Below, in pieces: positions 1-8,602 of a stretch of 64,000 bases of DNA. The first letter of the stretch is position 1. Each line of letters begins with the position of its first letter. Both the position numbers and the translations under genes were made by a program. The notes under the pieces are model-generated. The model saw only the letters and a program-made list of their open reading frames with translations, had not been told where the DNA came from and searched no databases. Source of the stretch: Clostridia bacterium (GTDB lineage: Bacteria; Bacillota; Clostridia; Oscillospirales; Acutalibacteraceae); the NCBI GenBank assembly GCA_017434855.1, contig JAFRUA010000028.1:1-64000 (forward strand), given 5' to 3'.

Positions 1-342
1 CTGCGGGGCGGGCGCACGGTTCTGCGCCGGGGCCTGCGGACGGGCCGGCCGGTTTTGCGGTGCATTCTGCGGCCGGGCCGGCTGCGCATACTGCGGCTGA
101 TAGACCGGCATACGCCCAGGGACGTCGCCGGCGCCCGGGGCTGCTACACGCTGCCCGCGCGGCGCCCGGTCATTCCGGGGTGCGGGCGCTGCCTCGTCCG
201 GCAAATGGACCACAAACGGTTCCTGCTTGCCGGCCGGGGCAAAGCCGTTTCCGTTATGTTGATATTCCTGATCCGGATGATCGTTCCGGCTGCCACGCGG
301 CCCGCTCTGGCCCTGCCGGTTCCGGAAGTATAAATCGTCCAT
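1..342 (-). CDS. Pro/Gln-rich protein of unknown function, N-terminal part only
   Basis: An open frame of 114 codons runs leftward from an ATG at 342-340 to the window edge without a stop. A GGAG ribosome site lies just upstream and a promoter fits at 400-428, so this looks like a real gene start. The visible part is hydrophilic and low in complexity: a charged, Asn/Gly-rich head (MDDLYFRNRQGQSG), then Pro, Gln, Ala and Arg in runs such as PVYQPQYAQPA. There is no signal peptide, zinc ribbon or recognisable domain. The linker resembles those of the zinc-ribbon membrane proteins at 24-28 kb, so the cut-off part may carry membrane segments; that is a guess. It is divergent from purA. Function unknown. 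Confidence 0.6.
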   Translation of the reverse strand, partial: MDDLYFRNRQGQSGPRGSRNDHPDQEYQHNGNGFAPAGKQEPFVVHLPDEAAPAPRNDRAPRGQRVAAPGAGDVPGRMPVYQPQYAQPARPQNAPQNRPARPQAPAQNRAPAPQ

Positions 343-399
343 AGACTGATCGCTCCATTGTGATGGTTTTCATGTGCCGGGGTTCCGGCGACTTCCTTT

Positions 400-428
400 A
401 TTTTACATGATTGTCGGCAAAATCGCAA
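400..428 (-). promoter_or_regulatory. Promoter for the partial gene at the left edge
   Basis: On the minus strand TTGCGA (428-423) and TAAAAT (405-400) are 17 bases apart. A small GCCGG/CCGGC hairpin lies between this site and the ATG at 342. Confidence 0.5.
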
Positions 429-476
429 CCCTTTTCACGGATTATTCAGAAAAGCTTCAAAATGCACGGGGAATGG

Positions 477-505
477 TTGACGAGCGAAAGAAAATATTGT
501 ATAAT
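477..505 (+). promoter_or_regulatory. purA promoter
   Basis: TTGACG (477-482), 17 bases, TATAAT (500-505). The leader to the purA ATG is about 60 bases, too short for a riboswitch, and no PurR-like operator was recognised. Confidence 0.75.
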
Positions 506-570
506 AAGTTGTTTTGAAAAACACTATTGATCCGCCTGCTTTCAAACAGGCGGGCACAGGAGGTCATATC

Positions 571-1848
571 ATGGTAAGAGCTATCGTCGGCGCCAACTGG
601 GGCGACGAAGGAAAAGGAAAGATCACGGATATGTTTGCGGCAGAATCCGACATCGTCATCCGTTTCCAGGGCGGCGCAAACGCCGGTCACACGATCATCA
701 ACAACTACGGCCGCTTCGCGCTGCATCAGCTGCCCTCCGGCGTCTGCTATCCGGACGTCATCAACGTCATCGGCAACGGCGTTGCGCTGGATGTGGAAAA
801 GCTGTTCAAAGAAATCCAGTCTGTGCTGGACGGCGGCGTGCCGTCTGTCAACCTGCGCATCAGCGAGCGCTGCCAGATCATGATGCCGTATCACGTGCTG
901 CTGGACACCTATGAGGAAGAGCGGCTGGCAGACCGTGCGTTTGGTTCCACCAAAAGCGGCATTGCCCCGTTTTATTCCGACAAATACGCCAAAATCGGCT
1001 TCCAGGTCTGCGAACTGTTTGACGAGGACTATCTCAAAGAAAAGCTGGAACGCATCCTGCAGGTCAAAAATCTCATCATTGAAAATGTCTATCACAAGCC
1101 GCTGCTGCAACTGGATGACATTTTCCAAAAGCTGCTGGAATACCGCGACATGATCGCCCCCTATGTCTGCGACACGGGCAAGCTCATCCGCGACGCGATC
1201 AAGGCGGGCAAGACCGTTTTGCTGGAAGGGCAGCTCGGTTCGCTGAAGGACCCCGACCACGGCATCTATCCGATGGTCACCTCCTCGTCCACCCTGGCCG
1301 GCTACGGCGCCATCGGCGCCGGCATCCCGCCGTATGAGATCAAAGACGTCTGCGTCATCACCAAGGCATACTCTTCCGCCGTGGGCGCGGGCGAATTCGT
1401 CAGCGAGATCTTTGGCGATGAGGCACAGGAAATGCGGCTGCACGGCGGCGACAAGGGCGAGTTCGGCGCAACCACCGGGCGTCCCCGCCGCATGGGCTGG
1501 TTTGACTGCGTGGCCACGCGCTACGGCTGCGAGGTGCAGGGCGCGACCGAGGTGGTGCTGACGGCGCTGGACTGCCTGTCTTATCTGGAAAAGATCAGCC
1601 TTTGCGTCGGCTATGAGATCGACGGCAAGGTGACGAAGGATTTCCCGGTCACCCCGCTGCTGAAGAAGGCAAAGCCCGTGCTGGTCACACTGGACGGCTG
1701 GCACTGCGACATCCGCGGCATCACGGAATTTGACAAGCTGCCGCAGGCCGCGCAGGACTATGTCAACTTCATCGAAAAAGAGATCGGCGTCAGGATCGCC
1801 TATGTATCCAACGGACCGAAGCGTGAAGAGATCATCCGCCGCGCATAA
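571..1848 (+). CDS. purA: Adenylosuccinate synthetase
   Basis: Catalyses the GTP-dependent joining of IMP and aspartate, the first step from IMP to AMP, in the cytoplasm. The 425-residue product begins MVRAIVGANWGDEGKGK, the conserved N-terminal phosphate loop, followed by the family motif GGANAGHTI and, later, GATTGRPRRMGWFD near the C-terminal third. Length matches the family. The ATG at 571 is chosen over an in-frame upstream ATG because AGGAGG lies at 559-564 and the homology begins exactly here. It stands alone behind its own promoter, far from the other purine genes at 39-53 kb. The next gene starts about 55 bases downstream on the same strand. Confidence 0.97.
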   Translation: MVRAIVGANWGDEGKGKITDMFAAESDIVIRFQGGANAGHTIINNYGRFALHQLPSGVCYPDVINVIGNGVALDVEKLFKEIQSVLDGGVPSVNLRISERCQIMMPYHVLLDTYEEERLADRAFGSTKSGIAPFYSDKYAKIGFQVCELFDEDYLKEKLERILQVKNLIIENVYHKPLLQLDDIFQKLLEYRDMIAPYVCDTGKLIRDAIKAGKTVLLEGQLGSLKDPDHGIYPMVTSSSTLAGYGAIGAGIPPYEIKDVCVITKAYSSAVGAGEFVSEIFGDEAQEMRLHGGDKGEFGATTGRPRRMGWFDCVATRYGCEVQGATEVVLTALDCLSYLEKISLCVGYEIDGKVTKDFPVTPLLKKAKPVLVTLDGWHCDIRGITEFDKLPQAAQDYVNFIEKEIGVRIAYVSNGPKREEIIRRA

Positions 1849-1903
1849 CGCCCGTTTTGCCGAAAGACCTGCAAAGATTACATAAAGAATGGATGGATCG
1901 ATT

Positions 1904-2626
1904 ATGAAAGAAACCCGCAGTTCAAAGCTGACCTTCCTTTGCGGATCGCTGCTGACCATCGGCGGCATCGGCTGGTTCCTGGCCATCTGGGCAAATCAAA
2001 AGGTGCCGCAAACCAATCCGTTTCAAGTCATGCTGGCCGCAGACGATCCCTGGGGAAAAATGGTCCCCTGGGCCGCGCTGCTGATCATTGCCGGCTGTTC
2101 GCTGATCCTGGGCCTGTTTGTCATGCACCTGAAAAGCAAAACCCGCGCTGTGCGGGCGGCGAATTTTTCATACGCTATGCCGTATGACGCGGCGCTGCTG
2201 TGGCTGCTGGGCGGCAATTTCTATTATTACGCCATCGTGCAGCAGGGCATGCTCATCCCCGCCACCACCCGGTATGAACGCTTTGCGCGCATCCAGAGCT
2301 TCGGCTTCTTGTTGATGGCGCTTGCGCTCGCGCTGTTTCTGGCAGCCGTTTACCTGAAAGCAAAGTATCAGCTTTTCAACGCAAACGTCACGCTCATCTC
2401 GGCGGCTGTGCTGCTCCTGGTCGGCTGGATCATCTGGGGGTACCGGGGCAACGCGGCGCATGAACAGGCCATGGTGCATCGCTACGGCGTCTTTATGCTG
2501 GGCGCGGGCGGCCTGATGCTTGCCATCGGGGTCATGTTCCTGGTCCTGCAAAAGCAGCAGCAAAGGTATCGGCAGAACCTGCAGACCGCGCAGCAGTTGA
2601 TTGCTGAGGCCGCCGTGAAAAAATAA
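1904..2626 (+). CDS. Multi-pass membrane protein of unknown function
   Basis: A 240-residue hydrophobic protein with about five clear membrane segments (roughly residues 9-30, 54-74, 133-151, 161-180, 195-215), a possible sixth near 96-112, and a Gln-rich hydrophilic tail. I do not recognise a family or catalytic motif. An ATG at 1889 is in frame, but the ATG at 1904 has GGATGG eight bases upstream and fits better. It lies 55 bases after purA with no terminator between, so it may be co-transcribed. The downstream gap holds the strong promoter of the NAD-salvage genes. A role in purine uptake cannot be claimed from the sequence. Confidence 0.75.
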   Translation: MKETRSSKLTFLCGSLLTIGGIGWFLAIWANQKVPQTNPFQVMLAADDPWGKMVPWAALLIIAGCSLILGLFVMHLKSKTRAVRAANFSYAMPYDAALLWLLGGNFYYYAIVQQGMLIPATTRYERFARIQSFGFLLMALALALFLAAVYLKAKYQLFNANVTLISAAVLLLVGWIIWGYRGNAAHEQAMVHRYGVFMLGAGGLMLAIGVMFLVLQKQQQRYRQNLQTAQQLIAEAAVKK

Positions 2627-2647
2627 AAAAATTATTTCAAAAACCTC

Positions 2648-2676
2648 TTGACAACTTATTATCAATGTGATATTAT
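2648..2676 (+). promoter_or_regulatory. NAD-salvage promoter with an embedded inverted repeat
   Basis: TTGACA (2648-2653), 17 bases, TATTAT (2671-2676). Between and over the -10 lies an imperfect palindrome, TATTATCA (2657-2664), ATG, TGATATTA (2668-2675), with 7 of 8 paired positions. A repressor bound here would cover the -10 box, so it is a candidate operator for the following pncA-pncB genes. Confidence 0.75.
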
Positions 2677-2709
2677 CTATTTGAAAATAAGTAGCAGGAG
2701 GTCTTCCCT

Positions 2710-3315
2710 ATGTGTTCAAACTGTTCGCATCCGCAAAAAACACGCAACCAAACAACCGGTGGAAAGGATGAAGCTGCCATGAAAAACTATTTGATCGTTG
2801 TGGACATGCAGAATGATTTTGTTGACGGCGCGCTCGGCAGCAAAGAGGCCGAAGCGATCGTGCCGCAGGTGGTGCAAACCATCGGCGCCTTTGACGGGGA
2901 CATTTTCGTGACCTATGACACCCACTATGAAAACTATCTGGACACGGCGGAAGGGAAAAAGCTCCCCGTGCCGCACTGCATCAAAGGTACCGCCGGCTGG
3001 CAGCTCAATGCCGCGGTGGAGACCGCGCTGGCGGGCAAGCCCGTCACCCGCGTGGAAAAGATCACCTTTGGCAGCGTGGACCTGCCCGAATTGATCAAAG
3101 CGCGCGCAGACGGCGCCACGTTCGGCATCAAGCTGATCGGCCTTTGCACCGACATCTGCGTCGTTTCCAACGCACTGCTTTTGAAAGCCGCTTTTCCCGA
3201 AGCCCCGATTTGCGTGGATGCCGCCTGCTGCGCGGGCGTCACACCGGAAACACACACGGCAGCACTTGCCACCATGCGCTGCTGCCAGATCGACGTCATC
3301 AACGATCACGACTGA
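2710..3315 (+). CDS. pncA: Nicotinamidase-type cysteine hydrolase
   Basis: Isochorismatase-fold hydrolase, probably converting nicotinamide to nicotinate. Family hallmarks are the Asp of IVVDMQNDF, a Lys in VEKITFGS and the nucleophile Cys in GLCTDICVVSNAL, which make the Asp-Lys-Cys triad. The assignment is strengthened by the next gene, nicotinate phosphoribosyltransferase, 18 bases downstream. Two starts are possible. ATG 2710 has a perfect AGGAGGT at 2696-2702 and sits about 27 bases after the expected transcription start; it adds a 23-residue head with CSNC. ATG 2779 gives the usual family N-terminus but has only AAAGG about 11 bases away. I keep 2710. The extension is unusual for the family. 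Confidence 0.85.
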   Translation: MCSNCSHPQKTRNQTTGGKDEAAMKNYLIVVDMQNDFVDGALGSKEAEAIVPQVVQTIGAFDGDIFVTYDTHYENYLDTAEGKKLPVPHCIKGTAGWQLNAAVETALAGKPVTRVEKITFGSVDLPELIKARADGATFGIKLIGLCTDICVVSNALLLKAAFPEAPICVDAACCAGVTPETHTAALATMRCCQIDVINDHD

Positions 3316-3333
3316 GAAAGAGAGGAACGCACC

Positions 3334-4527
3334 ATGAAACTGGAGCCCATTGTTGTCTCATTGCTGGATACCGACCTTTACAAGTTCAATATGGACCAGG
3401 TCATCTTTCACAATCATACGGACCTGTCCGGTGAATACTATTTCAAGTGCCGCGACGCCGGCGTGGTCTTCACACTGGACATGATGAAAGAGATCGAGGA
3501 CCAGATCGACCACCTTTGCTCCCTGCGCTTCACGCGGGACGAGCTGGACTATCTGCGGTCCATCCGCTTCATCAAATCAGACTATGTGGAATTCCTGCGC
3601 CTGTGGCACCCCATCCGCGACTATGTCAGCGTGGACCTGTCTGAGGACGGCACCCTGTCGGTGGTCGTGCGCGGGCCGCTGTTTTCCGCCATGCAGTTTG
3701 AAATCTATCTGCTGGAAATCATCAACGAGGTTTATTTCCGCATGGCGTTTGACTATGAGACCCTGCGCGCCGCAGCGGAAGAAAAGCTGAACGCAAAAAT
3801 CAAGGCGTTTCAGGATGGGACCTATACCTTCAAGTTTGCGGAATTCGGCTGCCGCCGCCGCCTGTCGCGCGAATGGGAAGACGTGGTGGTCCGCCGCCTG
3901 GCACAGGAAACCGACAACTGCGTCGGCACCTCCAACGTCTATCTGGCAAAAAAGTATCACCTGACGCCCATCGGGACCTATGCGCATGAATATGTGCAGA
4001 TGTATCAGGGTATCGACTCCATCCCCCTGGCCTATACCAACCACTACGCCATGCGCGACTGGTATGACGAGTATCAGGGCGACAACGGCACCGCGCTGAC
4101 CGACACGGTCACGACCGACCTGTTTTTGCTCGACTTCAACCGCTCCATGGTCAACAACTATAACGGCGTGCGGCATGACAGCGGCGACCCCTATGTCTGG
4201 GGCGAAAAGATCATCGCCCATTACAAGAGCTATGGCGTGGACCCGCGTACCAAGCTGCTGCTGTTCAGCGACAGCCTGAATTTTGACAAGGCGCAAAAGC
4301 TCTTTGATTATTTCAAAGACAAAAGCAAGGTCTCTTTCGGCATCGGGACCTTCTGCTCCAACGACACAAACGAAAAGGCGCTCAACATCGTCATCAAGCT
4401 GCAGTATGTCAACGGGCGCCCTGTTGCAAAGCTGTCTGACGACCCGGGCAAGGCCATGTGCCGTGACACCGAATATCTGGAATATCTGAAGCGTTCGGTC
4501 GATTTCCGGCTGCACCGCGAAGCCTGA
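3334..4527 (+). CDS. pncB: Nicotinate phosphoribosyltransferase
   Basis: Makes nicotinate mononucleotide from nicotinate and PRPP, the entry step of the Preiss-Handler NAD salvage route. The 397-residue product has the family start (SLLDTDLYKFNMDQ), the EFGCRRRLS segment, and the substrate-binding GVRHDSGDP motif near residue 275. GAGAGGAA precedes the ATG. It follows the nicotinamidase by 18 bases, so the two form a nicotinamide-to-NaMN salvage operon controlled by the promoter at 2648. It belongs to the shorter bacterial form of the enzyme and looks intact. Confidence 0.95.
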   Translation: MKLEPIVVSLLDTDLYKFNMDQVIFHNHTDLSGEYYFKCRDAGVVFTLDMMKEIEDQIDHLCSLRFTRDELDYLRSIRFIKSDYVEFLRLWHPIRDYVSVDLSEDGTLSVVVRGPLFSAMQFEIYLLEIINEVYFRMAFDYETLRAAAEEKLNAKIKAFQDGTYTFKFAEFGCRRRLSREWEDVVVRRLAQETDNCVGTSNVYLAKKYHLTPIGTYAHEYVQMYQGIDSIPLAYTNHYAMRDWYDEYQGDNGTALTDTVTTDLFLLDFNRSMVNNYNGVRHDSGDPYVWGEKIIAHYKSYGVDPRTKLLLFSDSLNFDKAQKLFDYFKDKSKVSFGIGTFCSNDTNEKALNIVIKLQYVNGRPVAKLSDDPGKAMCRDTEYLEYLKRSVDFRLHREA

Positions 4528-4550
4528 CGCTGTTTCAAGGATGATGTCTG

Positions 4551-5054
4551 ATGCAAAAGCATAGTCCTTCACCCTTTCATATCCTGTGCCGTTTGCTGGT
4601 CGCCGTTTGCCTTTTTGCATCGTTGGCCGCCTGCAGCGACACGCCGCTGTTTGGCAAGCCGGTCGCAACGTATGACGCTTCAGATGTAGCCCGTGTGACG
4701 CAAAACAAACCCGAAACCGAGCGGGCGGAATCTACGGCGCCGGCCGTCACAACCACCGCCGCGCCAACAACGGTCCCGGCAACCGAACCAACCACAGCCG
4801 CGCCTGCGCATGCGGCCGACACGATCCCCGCCACGACTGCGGCCGTCGTTGACGGCGCAGCAGCCGAACGAACAACCGCGCCGCCCACCACCGAGACAAC
4901 CACGGCGGCCCAAGATGAAACCGTGACCGTCTATGTCAGTCGCAGAAACGTCATCCACAGCCGCTGTGACTGTTCCGGTATGCGGTATTACACGGAGAAG
5001 ACACTGTCTGAAGCGCTGGAAAACGGCGGCCGCAAATGCCAGCACTGCTGGTGA
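4551..5054 (+). CDS. Lipoprotein with a Thr/Ala-rich stalk and a C-terminal Cys/His motif
   Basis: A 167-residue exported protein. Residues 1-27 form a signal peptide ending in the lipobox LAAC, so it should be lipid-anchored. A long Thr/Ala/Pro-rich stalk (about residues 55-120) leads to a small C-terminal module: VYVSRRNVIHSRCDCSG, then ALENGGRKCQHCW. Similar modules with one His and a C-terminal CxxC end many secreted Firmicute proteins and may bind metal; that is inference. It starts 24 bases after pncB and is followed by a terminator, so it closes the NAD-salvage operon. A link to NAD metabolism is not evident. Confidence 0.8.
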   Translation: MQKHSPSPFHILCRLLVAVCLFASLAACSDTPLFGKPVATYDASDVARVTQNKPETERAESTAPAVTTTAAPTTVPATEPTTAAPAHAADTIPATTAAVVDGAAAERTTAPPTTETTTAAQDETVTVYVSRRNVIHSRCDCSGMRYYTEKTLSEALENGGRKCQHCW

Positions 5055-5067
5055 TTTCACACAACCG

Positions 5068-5100
5068 AGGGATTGTTCTGAAAACAGTCCCTTTTGTTTT
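5068..5100 (+). terminator. Intrinsic terminator ending the pncA-pncB operon
   Basis: AGGGATTGTT and AACAGTCCCT pair around a short loop (5068-5092), followed by TTTTGTTTTTT. Confidence 0.8.
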
Positions 5101-5118
5101 TTGCTTTCTCAAAATGTA

Positions 5119-5147
5119 TTGACAAATTACATAGTATCATATATAAT
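5119..5147 (+). promoter_or_regulatory. Esterase promoter
   Basis: Consensus TTGACA (5119-5124), 17 bases, TATAAT (5142-5147), followed at the right distance by GGAG and ATG 5185. Confidence 0.85.
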
Positions 5148-5184
5148 TTGAAGCGAACGACAAGGCAAAAAGGAGCGATTCACG

Positions 5185-6081
5185 ATGCGTATGCAAAAAA
5201 TGTTGGCATTCATCCTGATGATCGGCCTGATGTTTCAAACGGCATTCGGCCTGATCGGCGAAAAGTATGACGTCTATGAAAACCTGCGGTACGGCGAAGC
5301 GGAGCGCGACCTGGTCACGGTCTATGTGCCGAAAAGCGCCTATGACCGCGAATCCAACGGCTGCATCCTGTTTATCCACGGCGGGTCCTGGAACGGCGGC
5401 GAAAAAGAGGACATGGAACCGCAGTGCAAAAAGCTGGCCATGCAGGGCTATATCACCGCGACCATGAGCTATTCGCTGTGCGCCAAGGGCAACGAGATCA
5501 CCGACGTCACGGTTTATACCATGCTGCACGAAATGACGGCGTGCATTGAAGAGATCCGGACCTTCTCTGAAGAAAAGGGGCTGAACATCACCCGGCTTGC
5601 AACGTCCGGGTACTCTGCCGGCGGGCACATCTCCATGCTGTACAGCTATGCGCGGCCGCAGGATTCCGCCATTCCCCTCGCCTTCACCGCAAACCGCGTG
5701 GGCCCGGCAGACATGACGACCGACGCCTGGGGCGCCGGCGCCTATCAGCTGACGTCAAAGCTGGTCGGCAGCGAAATCACCGACGAAATGATTGCAAGCG
5801 GTGAAGGAGACCGCCTTTGCCGCGACATCTCGCCCGTCTTTTATGTCAACGAAAATACGATGCCCTCGCTGTTTGCCTATGCCGGCAACGACCCCATCGT
5901 TACCAAAGGCAACCGCCAGGCGATGGAGCGCGTGTTCAAAGAGACCTTCGGTGAAAACGGCAACGGATACGATTATGTTTTCTATCCCCTGTCCGGCCAC
6001 GGACTGCTGCTGGACCCGATCAAAGAGCATCAGTATTATGAATTGCTTTCCCAATACTGCGAAACCCATTTCGGCTATTGA
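5185..6081 (+). CDS. Alpha/beta-hydrolase, carboxylesterase type
   Basis: A 298-residue serine hydrolase. The oxyanion motif HGGSWNGG (about residue 60), the nucleophile elbow GYSAGGH (about 140), the acid in GNDPIVTKG and the His in SGHGLL give a complete triad of the type found in esterases of the BD-FAE/lipase-like group. The first 25 residues are hydrophobic and could act as a signal peptide or membrane anchor, so it may work outside or at the membrane. Natural substrate unknown. It has its own promoter and is followed by two terminators, so it is a single-gene unit. Confidence 0.85.
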   Translation: MRMQKMLAFILMIGLMFQTAFGLIGEKYDVYENLRYGEAERDLVTVYVPKSAYDRESNGCILFIHGGSWNGGEKEDMEPQCKKLAMQGYITATMSYSLCAKGNEITDVTVYTMLHEMTACIEEIRTFSEEKGLNITRLATSGYSAGGHISMLYSYARPQDSAIPLAFTANRVGPADMTTDAWGAGAYQLTSKLVGSEITDEMIASGEGDRLCRDISPVFYVNENTMPSLFAYAGNDPIVTKGNRQAMERVFKETFGENGNGYDYVFYPLSGHGLLLDPIKEHQYYELLSQYCETHFGY

Positions 6082-6095
6082 GCAAAAACAAAGTG

Positions 6096-6129
6096 CCGCC
6101 CGATGAGATTGCCTTGTCGGGCGGTTTTT
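6096..6129 (+). terminator. Terminator of the esterase gene
   Basis: CCGCCCGA (6096-6103) pairs with TCGGGCGG (6117-6124), followed by five T. Confidence 0.85.
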
Positions 6130-6136
6130 CGGCGCA

Positions 6137-6185
6137 AAAAGGACCCGGCCCTTCGCAAGAAATGAAAGGCCGGGTCGCTTTTTAT
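6137..6185 (-). terminator. Bidirectional terminator between the esterase gene and pheT
   Basis: GACCCGGCC (6142-6150) pairs with GGCCGGGTC (6168-6176). A and T runs flank both sides, so it can stop pheST transcription on the minus strand and any read-through on the plus strand. Confidence 0.8.
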
Positions 6186-6206
6186 TCTGTTGTTATTCGC
6201 CGTTTT

Positions 6207-8588
6207 TCAGCTTCTGAGCGAAATGCCGATGTCCGCCAGCGCATCAATGGCGCGCTGCATTGCGGCGTCTGCCTCTTCGTCCGTCAGTGTGCGGTCGGCG
6301 GCGCGCATGCGGATGTTGAACGCGACACTCTTTTTGCCCTGCGGGATCTGGGACCCGACATAGACGTCAAAGAGCTTGATCAACTCCAGCGTTTCGCCGA
6401 CGGCCCTGGCAATCAGCTTTTCGATCTTCAGCACCGGAAGGTCCGCATCGCAGACGAACGCAAGGTCACGGTTCGACGCCGGGTACCGCGGAAGCTGATG
6501 GTATTTGCGGTCTGTATCGCCGTACTTGAGCAGCGAATCAAAATCGATCGTCGCAAGGTAGGCCTTGACGCCGATGTCATAGTTGCGCAGCACCACGGGG
6601 TGCGCCTCACCCAGCGTGGCAATGACCTTGCCGTCCACGGTGATGATCGCCGTGCGGCCGGGGTGGAAGGACGGGTCGTCCTTCAGCGGCTCCACGTCAT
6701 AATCGTTCACGCCGCAGGCATACAGCAGTTCCTCCACCACGCCCTTGAGCGTGAAGAAATCGCAGTCCGCGCCGTACATGCCAAGGGTGATCGTCTGCTT
6801 TTCATCCGGAAGCTGCTCCGGCCCGTTGGGCAGATAGGCGTTGGAAATTTCAAACAGCTTCGCCTCTTCATTGCGGTTGTTGTAGTTGCGCGCGAGCACG
6901 TCCAGCATCGACGGCAAAACGGTGGTTCGCATCACGCTGGTGTCCTCACCGAGCGGGTTGGAGATCACCACGGAATTGCGCAGGGCGCTGTCCTGCGGCA
7001 GGCGCAGCCTGTCATAATGCTTCGGGCTGATGAAGGAGAAGGTCGCGATCTCTGACAGCCCGCAGCCCAGCAGCGTGTCGGAAATCAGGCGCTCCAGCTT
7101 TTGCGCCGGGGTGTGCTGCGCATTCGCCACGCCGGAGAGCTGCCGGTTCGGGATGTTCTGATAGCCGTAGAACCGCGCGATCTCCTCTGAAATGTCGGCC
7201 TGGTGCTCAATGTCATTGCGGAAGGTGGGAATATAGATCACGCCGTCCTTCACCTCAAAGTCGATCCGCTCCAGAATCGCCTGCTGTTCTTCTGGCGAAA
7301 CGTCGATACCGATGAAGTCGTTGACCCAGTCCGGGCAAAACGGCAGCGTGCGGCGCTCATGCGTCGCCTTGTCGCAGTCGATGATGCCGTTCACCACGTC
7401 GCCGGCGTCCAGCAGCTCCACCAGCTCCAGCGCGCGCAGGATGGCGGGCATGCAGGACGCAGGGTCCAGTTCCTTTTCAAACCGGCCGCTGGACTCGGTG
7501 CGCATGCCCAGCTTTTTGGCGGTGATGCGGGTGGTCGGCCCGTTGAAGCAGGCGGACTCAAACACGATGGTGTTGGTGTCGTCCATGATGCCGCTGTATT
7601 CGCCGCCCATGACGCCCGCCACGGCCACCGGCTTTTCGGCGTCGGCAATGACCAGCATCTCCGGCGTCAGGTCGCGTTCCACACCGTCCAGCGTGGTGAT
7701 GGTCTCGCCATCCTTTGCGGTGCGGACGATGACGCTGTTGCCCTTGAGAAAGCGCAGGTCAAACGCATGCATCGGCTGGCCGTATTCCAGCATGACGTAG
7801 TTGGTGATGTCCACAATGTTGTTGATCGGGCGCACGCCGCAGGCACGCAGCCGCTCGCGCATCCAGCGCGGCGAGGGCTTCACGCGGACGTTTTCCACCA
7901 CGGCGCCGCAGTACCGATAGCAACGCTCCGGGTTCAGGATATCGACGCTCAAAAAGTCATGCACGTCCTTGCCGCTGCCCTTGACAACCGGCGCGTGCAG
8001 CTTCAGCGGCACCTGGAAGGTCGCCGCCGCCTCACGCGCGAGGCCGATGATCGACAGGCAGTCCGGGCGGTTGGAGGTGATCTCAAACTCCGTTGCCGTG
8101 TCGTTCAGGCCGATGGCGTCACGGATGTCGATGCCGAGCGTCCTGTCACAGTCGTCGCCAAGGACGAAGATGCCGTCCTCGATGGCATACGGGAAGTCAT
8201 GTGCCGTCAGGCCCAGTTCGCCGAGGGAACAAAGCATGCCGCAGCTTTCCACGCCGCGCAGCGCGCCTTTTTGAATGGTCTTTCCGCCGTGGACGACCGA
8301 GTTGTCAAGCGCCACGGGGACCACGTCGCCGACGGTCAGGTTCTGCGCGCCGGTGACGATCTGCAGCGGGGCGTCGGCGCCGACATTGACCCTGCAGACC
8401 CACAGATGATCGGAATCCGGATGGCGTTCAAGCGTTTCAATCCTGCCGGTCACGATATTGGAAAGCTCGCCGCCTTCCACTTCAAACGCCTCCACCTTGG
8501 AGCCGGAGAGCGTCATTTCGTCGGCGAATTCTTTGTCGCTGCATCCCGGATCAACGAAATCAAGCAGCCATTTTTTGGAAAGAATCAT
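6207..8588 (-). CDS. pheT: Phenylalanyl-tRNA synthetase beta subunit
   Basis: Large subunit of the alpha2-beta2 enzyme that charges tRNA-Phe. The 793-residue protein has the expected order: an N-terminal tRNA-binding OB domain (GRIETLERHPDSDHLWVCRV), the B3/B4 core (NNIVDITNYVMLEYGQPMHAFD), the B5 domain, the catalytic-like core and a C-terminal anticodon-recognition domain ending in DALADIGISLRS. Length is normal. It starts 14 bases after pheS and shares its T-box leader, so supply of both subunits should rise when tRNA-Phe is uncharged. Confidence 0.97.
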   Translation of the reverse strand: MILSKKWLLDFVDPGCSDKEFADEMTLSGSKVEAFEVEGGELSNIVTGRIETLERHPDSDHLWVCRVNVGADAPLQIVTGAQNLTVGDVVPVALDNSVVHGGKTIQKGALRGVESCGMLCSLGELGLTAHDFPYAIEDGIFVLGDDCDRTLGIDIRDAIGLNDTATEFEITSNRPDCLSIIGLAREAAATFQVPLKLHAPVVKGSGKDVHDFLSVDILNPERCYRYCGAVVENVRVKPSPRWMRERLRACGVRPINNIVDITNYVMLEYGQPMHAFDLRFLKGNSVIVRTAKDGETITTLDGVERDLTPEMLVIADAEKPVAVAGVMGGEYSGIMDDTNTIVFESACFNGPTTRITAKKLGMRTESSGRFEKELDPASCMPAILRALELVELLDAGDVVNGIIDCDKATHERRTLPFCPDWVNDFIGIDVSPEEQQAILERIDFEVKDGVIYIPTFRNDIEHQADISEEIARFYGYQNIPNRQLSGVANAQHTPAQKLERLISDTLLGCGLSEIATFSFISPKHYDRLRLPQDSALRNSVVISNPLGEDTSVMRTTVLPSMLDVLARNYNNRNEEAKLFEISNAYLPNGPEQLPDEKQTITLGMYGADCDFFTLKGVVEELLYACGVNDYDVEPLKDDPSFHPGRTAIITVDGKVIATLGEAHPVVLRNYDIGVKAYLATIDFDSLLKYGDTDRKYHQLPRYPASNRDLAFVCDADLPVLKIEKLIARAVGETLELIKLFDVYVGSQIPQGKKSVAFNIRMRAADRTLTDEEADAAMQRAIDALADIGISLRS

Positions 8589-8602
8589 GAGTTCGGCCCT
8601 CC

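Noticed and set aside
457..1986. A long minus-strand frame opposite purA
   Set aside because: PurA is intact on the other strand and the frame has the same shadow composition.
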